Source of the DNA: Craurococcus roseus
GTDB taxonomy: Bacteria > Pseudomonadota > Alphaproteobacteria > Acetobacterales > Acetobacteraceae
Direction: 5' to 3'
DNA length: 64,000 nucleotides
Assembly: GCF_039523795.1 (NCBI RefSeq)
Contig: NZ_BAAAFZ010000006.1
Span: 62,001-126,000 of the forward strand
This document shows, one piece after another, positions 1 to 9,104 of this stretch. A program made the translations under genes and the position numbers. A model generated the notes under the pieces. That model saw only the letters and a program-made list of their open reading frames with translations, was not told where the DNA came from and searched no databases. Position 1 is the stretch's first letter. Each line of letters opens with the position of its first letter.

Positions 1-116
1 TTGCGGACGGTGAGGGTCTTGCCGCTGTCGGCCTTCACCCACTTGCCGTCGATGAAATTCGCTTGCCGGAACAGCTCGGGGTCCTTGAGCGGCAGCGTCG
101 CGGTCGCGTCCAGCAT
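1..116 (-). CDS. gabD: NAD(P)-dependent succinate-semialdehyde dehydrogenase, N-terminal fragment (cut by window edge)
   Basis: Only the first 38 codons lie in the window. The N-terminus has the blocks LKDPELFRQANFIDGKW and ADSGKTLTV, which are typical of the start of GabD-type succinate-semialdehyde dehydrogenases of the ALDH superfamily. These enzymes oxidise succinate semialdehyde to succinate in the cytoplasm. The Rossmann fold and the catalytic Cys/Glu lie outside the window, so the exact substrate cannot be confirmed. The gene is transcribed away from the Bug receptor gene, and the 143-bp gap between them should hold both promoters. Confidence 0.75.
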   Translation of the reverse strand, partial: MLDATATLPLKDPELFRQANFIDGKWVKADSGKTLTVR

Positions 117-259
117 GGGGCGATCTCCTTCCCGGTGGCCCGGAAGATAGGTCCCGGCCCCACGGCTGTCACCGCGTTGCCCCGCCAACGGCGGTCCGGC
201 TACCCTCCCCGAAACGAAGCGGCGCGGCGGCTGTCCGCGCGGCCGGAGGGAGACCGTCC

Positions 260-1213
260 ATGCGCCTCTTGGTGGCCGCCGCGGCTCTGATTGCCGCCTT
301 CCTGCCCGCCGGGCCCGCCCGGGCTTTTCCGGATCGGCCGATCACGGTCGTCCTGCCCTATTCACCGGGCAGCGCGGCGGACGCCTACGCCCGCGCGCTC
401 GGCGACCACATGGCGCGCGCCCTCGGCCAGAACGTGGTGGTGACGAACCGCGACGGCGGCTCCGGCGTGGTCGGGATGCGCTCCGTCGCGGCGAGCCCGC
501 CGGACGGCCACACCCTCGGCCTGACGCCCATGACGGCGATCGTCGTGCAGCCGCACCTCGTCAAGAACCTCGGCATCGGGCCGGAGAGCTTCTCGCCGGT
601 GTGCGGCACGAACGAGAACGTCATCGGCGTCGTGGTGCGCGCCGACAGCCCGGTGCGCGACCTGTCCGCGCTGGTGGCGCTCGGCCGGCAGCGCCAGCTT
701 TCCTTCGGCAGCGCCGGCCCGAACTCCCTGCCGCAGCTCGCCGTGTGGCGCGTCCAGCGCGCCGCAGGGAACCTCGACTTCACCCACATACCCTACCGCG
801 GCGACCCGCCGCACCTGAACGAGCTGCTGGGCGGGCGGCTCGACTTCTCCTCCACGGTGGTCGCCTCCGCGAGCGAGCTGATCGACTCCGGCCGCTTGCG
901 CCTGATCGCCGTGTTCTCGCGCCGCCGCCACCCGGACTACCCGGACGTGCCGACCGCGCGGGAACAGGGCTTCGACGCCGAGCAGTTCAGCCAGGTCGGC
1001 ATCTACGCGCCCCGCGGCACGCCGGAACCCGTGCTCGACCGCTTGGAAGAGGTGTGCCGCGCCGGGTTGGACGACCCGGCCTTCCGCCGCGTCGCGGCCA
1101 GCAGCCGCGTGGTGGTGAACTTCATGCCCAGGGCCGACTTCGCGCGCATGGTGCAGGACGAATTCGCCAACTACGCCCGCATCCTGCGCGACCTGGGCGT
1201 GAAGGCGGAGTAG
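260..1213 (+). CDS. Bug-family (tripartite tricarboxylate transporter) substrate-binding protein
   Basis: A 317-residue periplasmic solute receptor of the Bug/TctC family, the usual length. Residues 1-22 are a Sec signal peptide ending in ARA. The mature protein begins with the family signature FPDRPITVVLPYSPGSAAD, followed by VVVTNRDGGSG where the canonical receptor has NRPGAGG. HIPYRGDPPHLNELLGGRLD in the middle forms the ligand cleft typical of carboxylate-binding Bug proteins. No TctA or TctB membrane gene is nearby. The ligand is unknown. The following flavin monooxygenase gene is on the same strand 143 bp downstream and may be functionally linked. Confidence 0.9.
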   Translation: MRLLVAAAALIAAFLPAGPARAFPDRPITVVLPYSPGSAADAYARALGDHMARALGQNVVVTNRDGGSGVVGMRSVAASPPDGHTLGLTPMTAIVVQPHLVKNLGIGPESFSPVCGTNENVIGVVVRADSPVRDLSALVALGRQRQLSFGSAGPNSLPQLAVWRVQRAAGNLDFTHIPYRGDPPHLNELLGGRLDFSSTVVASASELIDSGRLRLIAVFSRRRHPDYPDVPTAREQGFDAEQFSQVGIYAPRGTPEPVLDRLEEVCRAGLDDPAFRRVAASSRVVVNFMPRADFARMVQDEFANYARILRDLGVKAE

Positions 1214-1356
1214 CCGGCCGGGCCGCCCGTCGCGCCGCGGCCGATCCTTGCCGCGCCGGAGCGGAGCTTGAAACGCGCACGGCGAGTCGTTGAGAGTCCT
1301 CGGAGGCCCGAAGGGGCCAAGTCCGTTGGCGAAACGAGAACGGATCGGAGGGACGA

Positions 1357-2973
1357 ATGGCGAGCGCAACCCAGGGCCTCGACGCGGTGGTGGTGGGCGC
1401 GGGCTTCTCCGGCATGCACATGCTGAAGTCGCTGCGCGACAGGCTGGGGCTGAAGGCCCGCGTTTACGAAGCCGGCGAGACCGTCGGCGGCACGTGGTAC
1501 TGGAACCGCTACCCGGGGGCGCGCTGCGATTCCGATTCCTACGTCTACTGCTTCACCTGGGACAAGCAGCTCCTGCAAGAGTGGGAGTGGTCCGAGCGCT
1601 ACCCGGAGCAGCCGGAGATCCTCCGCTACCTCGAGCACGTGGCCGCGCGCCACGACCTGAAGCGCGACATCCAGTTCAACACCCGCGTGACCGGCGCCGA
1701 GTTCGACGAGGACGCCAATCTTTGGCGGGTGCGCACGGACAAGGGCGAAGAGGTCGCGGCGCGCTACCTCATCACCGCCGTGGGCACGCTGTCGACCACG
1801 AACATCCCGCAGTTCAAGGGTTTGGAGAACTTCAAGGGCAAGTGGTACCACACCAGCCGCTTCCCCAAAGGCGGCGTGGACTTCACCGGCAAGCGCGTGG
1901 CGGTGGTCGGCACCGGCGCGACCGGCGTGCAAGCCATCCCGGTGATCGCGCAGCAAGCCAAGCACCTGACGGTGTTCCAGCGCACCGCCAACTACTGCGT
2001 GCCGGCGCGCAACGGCAAGGTGGACCCCGAGGTGGTCCAGGCCCGCAAGGCGGAATACGACGCGATCAACAAGCGCGTCCGCGAGTCGCCCTTCGGCCAG
2101 GAGCGCTGGCCCATGCCGAAATCCGTGCTCGAAGCCACGCCCGAGGAGCGGGAGCGCGAGTTCGACCGGATGTGGGACGTGGGCGGCTTCGATTTCTGGC
2201 TCGCCAACTACCAGGACATGCTCACCGACCGGGAGGCCAACGAGGTCTGCGCCGAGTACCTCCGGCGCAAGATCCGCAGCGCGGTGAAGGACCCGGCGGT
2301 CGCCGAAAGGCTCATTCCCAAGGGCCATCCCTACGGCACCAAGCGCCAGCCGCTCGACACCAACTACTTCGAGACCTTCAACAAGGACAACGTGCTCCTG
2401 GTGGACGCCAAGACCGACGGCGCCATCGGGGAGGTCACCGAGAAGGGCATCCGCGCGGGCGGCAAGGAGTACGGGTTCGACATCATCGTCTTCGCCACCG
2501 GCTTCGACGCCATGACCGGCCCGCTGAAGGCGCTCGGCATCAAGGGGCGCGGCGGCCGCGCGCTGGCGGACGAATGGGCGGACGGGCCGCGCACCTACCT
2601 CGGCGTCGCGGTCGCCGGCTTCCCCAACCTGTTCACCATCACCGGCCCGCAGAGCCCGTCGGTGCTGACCAACATGCCGGTGGCGATCGAGCAGCACGTC
2701 GAATGGATCACCGACTGCATCGACGCCATGCGGAAGGAGGGCAAGACGCGCATCGAGGCGACGCCCGACGCGCAGGACGCCTGGGTGGCGCACGTCAACG
2801 AGGCCATCGGCGGCACGCTCTTCCCGGCTGCCAATTCCTGGTACATGGGCGCCAACATCCCCGGCAAGCCGCGCACCTTCCTGCCCTACCTCGGGCCGGA
2901 AGGCGTCGGCGGCTACCGGAAGAAGTGCGACGAGATCGCGGCGAAGGGCTACGAGGGCTTCGGATTGGCGTAG
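1357..2973 (+). CDS. flavin-containing monooxygenase, Baeyer-Villiger (cyclohexanone monooxygenase-like) type
   Basis: A cytoplasmic FAD/NADPH enzyme of 538 residues, the usual BVMO size. The FAD-binding GxGxSG is at residues 14-19 (GAGFSG). GGTWYWNRYPGARCD at 44-58 is the characteristic BVMO block. The fingerprint region at 159-170 reads FKGKWYHTSRFP; the usual Trp before the final Pro is Phe, a common conservative change. A second Rossmann motif, VVGTGATGVQ, is at 183-192 for NADPH, and FATGFD is near residue 380. Such enzymes insert oxygen beside a carbonyl in cyclic or aryl ketones. The sequence does not show the substrate. The start was chosen because GGAGGGACGA precedes the ATG. Confidence 0.88.
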   Translation: MASATQGLDAVVVGAGFSGMHMLKSLRDRLGLKARVYEAGETVGGTWYWNRYPGARCDSDSYVYCFTWDKQLLQEWEWSERYPEQPEILRYLEHVAARHDLKRDIQFNTRVTGAEFDEDANLWRVRTDKGEEVAARYLITAVGTLSTTNIPQFKGLENFKGKWYHTSRFPKGGVDFTGKRVAVVGTGATGVQAIPVIAQQAKHLTVFQRTANYCVPARNGKVDPEVVQARKAEYDAINKRVRESPFGQERWPMPKSVLEATPEEREREFDRMWDVGGFDFWLANYQDMLTDREANEVCAEYLRRKIRSAVKDPAVAERLIPKGHPYGTKRQPLDTNYFETFNKDNVLLVDAKTDGAIGEVTEKGIRAGGKEYGFDIIVFATGFDAMTGPLKALGIKGRGGRALADEWADGPRTYLGVAVAGFPNLFTITGPQSPSVLTNMPVAIEQHVEWITDCIDAMRKEGKTRIEATPDAQDAWVAHVNEAIGGTLFPAANSWYMGANIPGKPRTFLPYLGPEGVGGYRKKCDEIAAKGYEGFGLA

Positions 2974-3548
2974 CGCCGCTCGCCGGAACGGACCCGGGGC
3001 GGGCCGCGGGCGGCGGCCCCCGCCCGCCCAGGACCGCTGCGCACGAGGGAAACGATGGTCGAGAACCGCTGCTGCCCGCGAGACGTGCGCGGCCCTTGCG
3101 GGCTGCGCGACACCGGCGACCTGAGACTGGACGAAGGCGGCGCCAACCGCTCCTTTCCCGAAGCCCGCGCCCGCAATGTCGCTGATGCCTTGATGGCCGC
3201 GGGCGTCGCGCCCGGCCGCATCCGCTGCTCGCAACCGCGCGGACCCGCCCCCGCCGGCGCGACGCCTGCGGAGGCCAGGCGGGGGTGCCGTCGCGGCGCC
3301 CCCTACCTCTCCGCCGGGCCGGCCCAGGCGCCGGTGAGGGCCGGTGCCGCGCCGGCCACCGGACGCCGGTCTTGTCCAGCAACTCAGAACCGCGGCCGGG
3401 ACGCGATGTTGAACGTTCCTTCGCCACGCCCCACACCCGGTCGCCCCCTCAGGGGATCGGCGCGGACGCGTGCGCAATCGCTCGCAGGCCGCGGTGCGGC
3501 GCAAGCCGTTCTGGCGGGCTGTGAAGGGAGGACGAGCTTGTCGGGAGC
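2974..3548. other. gene-poor 575-bp stretch between the monooxygenase and mrpA
   Basis: No convincing intact gene. Open frames exist on both strands but have the composition expected of random GC-rich DNA. The one recognisable trace is an OmpA-like C-terminal motif, listed separately. The mrp promoter should lie in the last 150 bp. GGAGG about 19 nt before the mrpA ATG is too far away for an ordinary ribosome binding site, and GGGAG directly before the ATG is too close. Confidence 0.5.
3115..3222 (+). pseudogene. relic of an OmpA-type peptidoglycan-binding C-terminus
   Basis: In one frame, EARARNVADALMAAGVAPGR matches the end of OmpA/MotB-like domains, whose family form is roughly N-x-x-L-S-x-x-R-A-x-x-V-x-x-x-L-x-x-x-G-V-x-x-x-R-I. 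The upstream residues RDTGDLRLDEGGAN resemble the preceding TD-x-x-G-x-x-x-x-N segment in degraded form. The beta-alpha core that should come before it and the final G-x-G-E motif are missing. The frame runs on into low-complexity sequence. I read it as a decayed fragment; a chance match cannot be excluded. Confidence 0.35.
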
Positions 3549-6416
3549 ATGCTGATCGCCCTTGTTCCCATCCTGCCCTTCCTCGGGGCGGCCATCCTCC
3601 CTTGGATGGCGAGGGCCGGCCGGACGTCTTGCGCGCTGGTCGCGGCCAGCGCGACGTCCGCCGCCCTGGCGCTCCTGCTCGCCGCCGCCCCGGCCGTTTA
3701 CGGGGGGGCGGTCGTCCAAGCGCGGCATGAGTGGGTGCCGCAGATCGGGCTCTCGTTCGGCTTCTTCGTGGACGGCCTGGGCTTCTTCTTCGCGTCGATG
3801 ATACTCGCCATCGGCTTGCTCGTCATCGCCTACGCCCGCTTCTACCTGTCGCCGAAGGACTCCATCACCCGGTTCTACGCCTACCTGCTGCTCTTCCAGG
3901 GGGCGATGGTCGGGATCGTGTTGAGCGACAACATCCTGCTGCTCGCGGTGTTCTGGGAACTGACGAGCCTCAGCTCCTTCCTGCTGATCGGCTTCTGGCG
4001 CCATTCGGCCGAGGCGCGCCAGGGCGCGCGCATGGCGCTGGTGGTCACGGGCGGCGGCGGGTTGCTGCTGCTGGCCGGGCTGCTCGTGCTGGGCGGGATC
4101 GCCGGATCCTACGAGCTGACCGAGATCCTCGGGCAGGGCGAGCGGGTGAAGGCGTCGCCGCTGTACCCGCTCGCGCTGCTCCTCATCCTGGGCGGGGCCT
4201 TCACCAAGTCGGCGCAGTTCCCGTTCCACTTTTGGCTGCCGCACGCCATGGCGGCGCCCACGCCCGTCTCGGCCTACCTGCACTCGGCCACCATGGTGAA
4301 GGCGGGCGTGTTCCTCCTGGCGCGCCTCTGGCCGGTGCTCGCCGGCACGGAGGCCTGGTTCCTGGCCGTGTCGTCGGTCGGCCTCGTCACCATGCTGGTG
4401 GGCGCCTGGATCGCGCTGTTCAAGGACGACCTGAAGGCCATCCTCGCGTACTCCACGGTGAGCCACCTCGGCCTGATGGTGATGCTGCTGGGCTTCGGCA
4501 CGCCGTCGGCCGCGCTCGTGGCGGCGTTCCACATCCTGAACCACGCGACGTTCAAGGCGGCGCTGTTCCTGAGCGCCGGCATCGTGGACCACGAGACCGG
4601 CACGCGCGACGTCCGCCGCTTGGGCGGCTTGGCGCGGCTGATGCCGATCAGCGCGGCGCTCGCCCTGGTGGCCGCCGCATCCATGGCCGGCCTGCCGTTC
4701 TTCAACGGCTACCTGTCCAAGGAGATGATGCTGGAAGAGGCCGCGCGCACCCGGTACCTGGGCCAGGACTGGTTGGTGCCCGCCTTGGCGACGCTGGGCG
4801 CGCTGCTGTCGGTGGCCTATTCGGCGCGGCTCGCCATCAAGGTGTACCTGGGGCCGGCCCGGGGCGACTACCCGAAGCCGCCGCACGACCCGCCGGCGGG
4901 GATGTGGCTGCCGGTGGCGGCGCTGGTCCTGCCCGTGGTCGCGATCGGCCTGCTCCCGGCTACGTTCGCGGGCCCGGTGGTGGAGCGGACGGCCCTCGCC
5001 ATCGTCGGCGGCCCGCTCCCGTACCACAGCTTGGCGATCTGGCACGGCTTCACGCCCGCGCTGTTCCTGGGCATCGCCGCCATCCTCGGCGGCTTCGCGG
5101 CCTTGGCCTCCCACCGCGCGCTCGACGGCGCGCGCCGCGCGTCGCCGAGGCCCGACGCCAAGCGCGCCTTCGACGCGGCGGTCGCGGGCGCCGTCGCGGC
5201 CTGCCGGCGCACGACCGACGCGCTGCAGAACGACTCCCTGCCGCGCTACTTGGCGGCGATCTCCGCCGTGGTCGTCGGCGTCGGGGCGTTCGGGTTCTAC
5301 ACCGGGGCGCACGCGCCCGGCTTCCGCGAGGTCCAGCCGGCCAACCTGCCGGCGCTGGTGTCCTGGGCGGTGCTGCTCGCCGCGTGCGGCGCGGTCGTGC
5401 TGACGCACCGCGACAGGCTGCTCACGTTAATCCTGACGAGCGTCGCCGGGCTGGTGGTCTCCTTGGCCTTCGTCCAGTTCTCGGCCCCCGACCTGGCGCT
5501 GACCCAGATCTCCGTGGAGGTCGTGTTCACGATCCTCCTGCTGCTCGCGCTCAACCTCCTGCCGAAGGAGACGCCGCCCGAGCCCGCGCGGCTGCTCCGC
5601 CGCGCGCGCGACGGCCTCCTCGCCGCCGCGGCCGGCATCGGCGCGGCCGGCCTCGCCTTCGCGGCGATGACGCGGGACGTGCGCTCCATCTCCGAGTACC
5701 ACCTCGCCCAATCGAAGCCGGGCGGCGGCGGCACCAACGTCGTCAACGTCACGCTCGTGGACTTCCGGGGCTTCGACACCTTCGGCGAGATCATCGTCCT
5801 GTGCGTGGCGGCCCTGGCGATCTACGCCCTGCTCGACGGCGCGCTGCGCGGGGAAGCGGCGCGCCGGCTCGCCTCCATGCGCCAGGGCGAGGAGGCGGCC
5901 GACGCCCACCCCCTGCTGCTGGTCGTCGCCACGCGGGTGCTGCTGCCGCTGGCGCTCACGGCGGGGGCCTACATCTTCCTGCGCGGCCACAACCAGCCGG
6001 GGGGCGGCTTCATCGCCGGCCTCGTGGTCGCCATCGCACTCCTGATGCAATCGATGGCGAGCGGCTACGAGTGGGCGGCGCGGCGCCGGCGGGTGGAGGC
6101 GCACACCATGCTGGGCCTCGGCGTGCTGATCGCCGGCCTGACGGGCGCGGCGTCCTTCGCGTTCGGGCGCCCGTTCCTCACCAGCGCCTTCGGCTACTTC
6201 CACCTGCCCGTCGTCGGCGAGGTCGAACTCGCCTCCGCCATCGCCTTCGACCTCGGCGTGTTCCTCGCCGTGGTGGGGACGGTGCTGCTGTCCCTGTCGC
6301 AGATCTCGCGGGTGCAGGGGCGCGCGGAGCGGAAGCCGGTGCCCGCCGGCCCGACCGACATCCGGCTGCCGCGGCGCGAACAGGTGGCCGAGCCCGCCGC
6401 GCAGGGGGGCGATTGA
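3549..6416 (+). CDS. mrpA: Mrp-type Na+(K+)/H+ antiporter, fused subunits A and B
   Basis: A 955-residue polytopic membrane protein, first gene of the six-gene mrp/pha operon. The N-terminal half is a NuoL-like antiporter domain: FWELTSLSSFLLIGF near residue 137 carries the conserved Glu, FTKSAQFPFHFWLP near residue 218 the conserved Lys, and FKDDLKAILAYSTVSHLG near residue 290 is a hallmark of the fold. After about residue 600 come MbhD/MbhE-like helices. Residues 785-930 are an MnhB domain (GGGFIAGLVVAIALLMQ). A and B are therefore one polypeptide, as in PhaAB of alphaproteobacteria. The complex exports Na+ or K+ in exchange for protons and supports growth at high pH or in salt. Confidence 0.95.
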   Translation: MLIALVPILPFLGAAILPWMARAGRTSCALVAASATSAALALLLAAAPAVYGGAVVQARHEWVPQIGLSFGFFVDGLGFFFASMILAIGLLVIAYARFYLSPKDSITRFYAYLLLFQGAMVGIVLSDNILLLAVFWELTSLSSFLLIGFWRHSAEARQGARMALVVTGGGGLLLLAGLLVLGGIAGSYELTEILGQGERVKASPLYPLALLLILGGAFTKSAQFPFHFWLPHAMAAPTPVSAYLHSATMVKAGVFLLARLWPVLAGTEAWFLAVSSVGLVTMLVGAWIALFKDDLKAILAYSTVSHLGLMVMLLGFGTPSAALVAAFHILNHATFKAALFLSAGIVDHETGTRDVRRLGGLARLMPISAALALVAAASMAGLPFFNGYLSKEMMLEEAARTRYLGQDWLVPALATLGALLSVAYSARLAIKVYLGPARGDYPKPPHDPPAGMWLPVAALVLPVVAIGLLPATFAGPVVERTALAIVGGPLPYHSLAIWHGFTPALFLGIAAILGGFAALASHRALDGARRASPRPDAKRAFDAAVAGAVAACRRTTDALQNDSLPRYLAAISAVVVGVGAFGFYTGAHAPGFREVQPANLPALVSWAVLLAACGAVVLTHRDRLLTLILTSVAGLVVSLAFVQFSAPDLALTQISVEVVFTILLLLALNLLPKETPPEPARLLRRARDGLLAAAAGIGAAGLAFAAMTRDVRSISEYHLAQSKPGGGGTNVVNVTLVDFRGFDTFGEIIVLCVAALAIYALLDGALRGEAARRLASMRQGEEAADAHPLLLVVATRVLLPLALTAGAYIFLRGHNQPGGGFIAGLVVAIALLMQSMASGYEWAARRRRVEAHTMLGLGVLIAGLTGAASFAFGRPFLTSAFGYFHLPVVGEVELASAIAFDLGVFLAVVGTVLLSLSQISRVQGRAERKPVPAGPTDIRLPRREQVAEPAAQGGD

Positions 6417-6417
6417 G

Positions 6418-6789
6418 GTGGAGTACCTCGTCGCCAGCGCCATCGGCGCACTCACCGCCGCCTCCGTCTACCTGTTCCTGCAGGCGCGGAGCTTCCCGGT
6501 CGTCGTCGGGCTGACCTTCCTGTCCTACGCGACCAATCTGTTCCTGTTCGCCATGGGCCGGCTGGAGGTGAACAAGCCGCCGATCATCGCCCCGGAGACC
6601 TCCGCGTACGCCGACCCGCTGCCGCAGGCGTTGGTGCTCACCGCGATCGTCATCTCCTTCGGGATGACGGCGCTGATCGTCGTGCTCGCCCTGCGCGGAT
6701 TCCTCGAATCCGGGACGGACCGGGTGGACGGGCCCTTGCCCGCGGACGACGGGCCCGGGCCGGCGGCGGAACGGCCGGCGCGCCGATGA
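6418..6789 (+). CDS. mrpC: Mrp antiporter subunit C (NuoK-like)
   Basis: A small membrane subunit of 123 residues with three predicted helices, homologous to NuoK. The motif FLSYATNLFLFAMGRL near residue 38 and the block DPLPQALVLTAIVISFGMTA are diagnostic of MrpC/PhaC. It starts with GTG one base after the mrpA stop and overlaps mrpD by 4 bp (ATGA), so translation is probably coupled. The last 25 residues are a cytoplasmic Pro/Gly/Asp-rich tail. Confidence 0.93.
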   Translation: MEYLVASAIGALTAASVYLFLQARSFPVVVGLTFLSYATNLFLFAMGRLEVNKPPIIAPETSAYADPLPQALVLTAIVISFGMTALIVVLALRGFLESGTDRVDGPLPADDGPGPAAERPARR

Positions 6790-8333
6790 GCGGCGCCTGG
6801 ATCATCGCGCCGGTCCTGCTGCCGGCGCTGGCCGCGCCCTTCCTGATCCTCGCCCTGCGGCACGACCTCGGGCGGCAGCGCCGGGTGTCGCTGGCGGCCA
6901 CTTGGCTGCTGCTCCTCGCGGCCGCGGGCCTCTACGCCCTCGCGTCGGACGGCGTCACGCGGCCGTACCTCCTGGGCGACTGGCCGGCGCCCTTCGGCAT
7001 CGTCCTTGTGCTGGACCGCCTTTCGGCGACGATGGTGCTGCTCGCCGCCGTGCTGGCCGTGGTGGTGGCCCACTACGCGGCGCGCGGCTGGGACGCGGCG
7101 GGGCGGCACTTCCACCCGCTGTTCCACTTCCAGCTCATGGGCATCAACGGCGCCTTCCTGACCGGCGACGTCTTCAACCTTTTCGTGTTCTTCGAGGTGA
7201 TGCTGATCGCCTCCTACGGGCTGCTGCTTCACGGCGGCGGGCCGCGGCGGATCGGGGCGGGTTTCCACTACGTGGCGATCAACCTGGTCGGTTCGACGCT
7301 GTTCCTGTTCGCCGTGGGGCTCATCTACGCCGTGACCGGGACGCTCAACATGGCGGACCTCGCGCGCAAGGTCCGCGAGGTGGGCGCGGGCGATGAGGCC
7401 TTGCTGCGCACGGGCGCTTCGCTTCTGTTCGTGGTGTTCGCCCTCAAGGCCGCGCTCGTCCCGCTCCACTGGTGGCTGCCCCGGGCCTACGCCGCGGCGC
7501 CCGCGCCCGTGGCCGCGCTGTTCGCGGTGATGACCAAGGTGGGCGCCTACTGCATCATCCGGGCGTCCACGCTCATGTTCGGCGTGGAGGGCGGGGCGGC
7601 CGCGCAGATCGCCGCCCCGCTGATCGCCCCGGCCGCGCTGGCGACGCTCGTCGTCGGGGCGGCGGGCGTCCTGGCGAGCCGCTCGCTCTCCGACCTGACC
7701 TGCTTCGCCATCGTCTGGTCGATGGGGTCGCTGCTGGTCGCGGCGGCGCTGCCCGGCGTGGGCGGCTTGACGGCCGCGCTCTACTACACGCTCCACAGCA
7801 CCCTGGCCGGCGCCGCCCTGTTCCTCATCGCCGACCTCGTGGCGGCGCGGCGCGGGCGCTGGCGCGACCGCCTCGCGGAGTCGCCCGGCATGGCGCAGGT
7901 CTCGTCGGTCGGCGGCGTGTTCTTCCTCGCCGCCATCGCCATGGCGGGCTTGCCGCCGCTTTCGGGCTTCGTGGGCAAGGTCATGATCCTCGACGCGTCC
8001 CGGGACGCGCCGGCGGCGGCCTGGATCTGGGCGGTGCTGCTCGGCACGAGCCTCGTGGTCATCGTGGGGTTCGCGCGCGCCGGCAGCCTGCTGTTCTGGA
8101 AGAGCGGATCGGCGGCGGGCGACGGCGACGCGCCGGAGAACGGCCCCGCGCGGGGCCGCGCGGGGCCGGTGGCCGCCGCGGCGCTCCTGGTGGCCGGGAC
8201 GGCGCTGTTGACCGCGTTCGCCGGCCCGGTGACCCGGCATCTGGAAGCCGCCGCGCGGCAGGCGCTCGACCCCGCCTCGTACGTCGGCGCCGTGCTCGGG
8301 CCCGTGTCCGAGACGCGGCTTTCCGGGAGGTGA
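6786..8333 (+). CDS. mrpD: Mrp antiporter subunit D (NuoM/N-like)
   Basis: A 515-residue polytopic membrane protein homologous to NuoN/NuoM, the second ion-translocating subunit of the Mrp complex. FNLFVFFEVMLIASYGLLLH carries the conserved Glu. FALKAALVPLHWWLPRAYAA, with its conserved Lys and the PLHWWLP signature, and PPLSGFVGK near the C-terminal third are family hallmarks. A hydrophilic insert of about 20 residues (DGDAPENGPARGRAGP) precedes the last helix. The ATG overlaps the mrpC stop. Confidence 0.95.
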   Translation: MSGAWIIAPVLLPALAAPFLILALRHDLGRQRRVSLAATWLLLLAAAGLYALASDGVTRPYLLGDWPAPFGIVLVLDRLSATMVLLAAVLAVVVAHYAARGWDAAGRHFHPLFHFQLMGINGAFLTGDVFNLFVFFEVMLIASYGLLLHGGGPRRIGAGFHYVAINLVGSTLFLFAVGLIYAVTGTLNMADLARKVREVGAGDEALLRTGASLLFVVFALKAALVPLHWWLPRAYAAAPAPVAALFAVMTKVGAYCIIRASTLMFGVEGGAAAQIAAPLIAPAALATLVVGAAGVLASRSLSDLTCFAIVWSMGSLLVAAALPGVGGLTAALYYTLHSTLAGAALFLIADLVAARRGRWRDRLAESPGMAQVSSVGGVFFLAAIAMAGLPPLSGFVGKVMILDASRDAPAAAWIWAVLLGTSLVVIVGFARAGSLLFWKSGSAAGDGDAPENGPARGRAGPVAAAALLVAGTALLTAFAGPVTRHLEAAARQALDPASYVGAVLGPVSETRLSGR

Positions 8334-8335
8334 CG

Positions 8336-8827
8336 ATGCGGGCGCGCCTGCTGCCCCACCCCGTGCTGAGCGCCTCCCTGGCGGTGCTGTGGCTCTTCCT
8401 GGTGAACGACTTCTCGGCCGGCCACGCCGTGCTCGGGGTCCTCCTGGGCGTCGCCGTGCCCTTGGCCACCAGCGTCTACTGGCCTGGCAGCCCGCGGCTG
8501 AGGCGCCCGGCGGCGGTGCTGGGCTACGCCGCCGTGGTCCTGGCGGACATCGTCGTGTCCAACGTCGAGGTCGCCTACCTCGTGCTGTTCCGGCGCGGCG
8601 AGACGCTCCGTTCGCGCTTCGTGACCGTGCCGCTGGCGCTCAAGAGCCCGGAAGCCGTCGCCGTGCTCGCGGGCACCATCACGCTCACCCCCGGCACCGT
8701 CAGCGCGGACCTGTGCGCAGACGGCGGCGCGCTCCTGGTCCACTGCCTCGAAACGGAGGACCCGGACGGCGTCGTCGCGCGGATAAAGGACCGGTACGAG
8801 AGCCGGCTCAAGGAGATCTTCGAATGA
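8336..8827 (+). CDS. mrpE: Mrp antiporter subunit E
   Basis: A 163-residue membrane protein of the MnhE family. Two N-terminal helices are followed by a cytoplasmic domain. The family block is present as PLALKSPEAVAVLAGTITLT and PGTVSADL. The ATG lies 2 bp after the mrpD stop, and GGGAGGTGACG in the mrpD end supplies the ribosome binding site. The stop overlaps the mrpF start by 4 bp. MrpE is needed for full assembly of the antiporter but is not ion-translocating. Confidence 0.93.
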   Translation: MRARLLPHPVLSASLAVLWLFLVNDFSAGHAVLGVLLGVAVPLATSVYWPGSPRLRRPAAVLGYAAVVLADIVVSNVEVAYLVLFRRGETLRSRFVTVPLALKSPEAVAVLAGTITLTPGTVSADLCADGGALLVHCLETEDPDGVVARIKDRYESRLKEIFE

Positions 8828-9093
8828 TCGACGCCGCCTGCGTGGTCGCCCTCGTGACCATCGCCGCCGCCATGCTGCTGTGCGTGTACAGGCTGGCGCT
8901 GGGGCCGGACATCCTCGACCGTGTGCTCGCGCTCGACACGCTCGTCATCAATTCGATCGGGCTCATCGTCGTGGTCGGGCTGTGGTACCGGAGCACGATG
9001 TACTTCGAGGCCGCCCTGCTGTTCGCCATGGTGGGCTTCGTCACCACGGTGGCGTTCTGCAAGTACCTCCTCCGCGGCAACGTCATCGAATAG
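8824..9093 (+). CDS. mrpF: Mrp antiporter subunit F
   Basis: An 89-residue protein with three predicted helices. LALGPDILDRVLALDTL is the MnhF/PhaF signature, with the conserved Asp residues shared with cation-binding sites. The ATG overlaps the mrpE stop (ATGA), preceded by AAGGAGATC as ribosome binding site. The length is normal for the family. Confidence 0.93.
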   Translation: MIDAACVVALVTIAAAMLLCVYRLALGPDILDRVLALDTLVINSIGLIVVVGLWYRSTMYFEAALLFAMVGFVTTVAFCKYLLRGNVIE

Positions 9094-9104
9094 GGGCGGA
9101 AGCG

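Noticed and set aside
1171..3504. 777-codon open frame on the minus strand opposite the monooxygenase
   Set aside because: Composition is Arg/Ala/His-rich without any motif, and it lies opposite a well-supported gene; a shadow of GC-rich codon use.
3055..3555. 166-codon frame as an intact protein
   Set aside because: Only a short OmpA-like segment is recognisable; the remainder is low-complexity and there is no good ribosome binding site.
3384..5408. 674-codon minus-strand frame opposite mrpA
   Set aside because: Gln/Arg/His-rich shadow frame; mrpA on the plus strand has strong family motifs.
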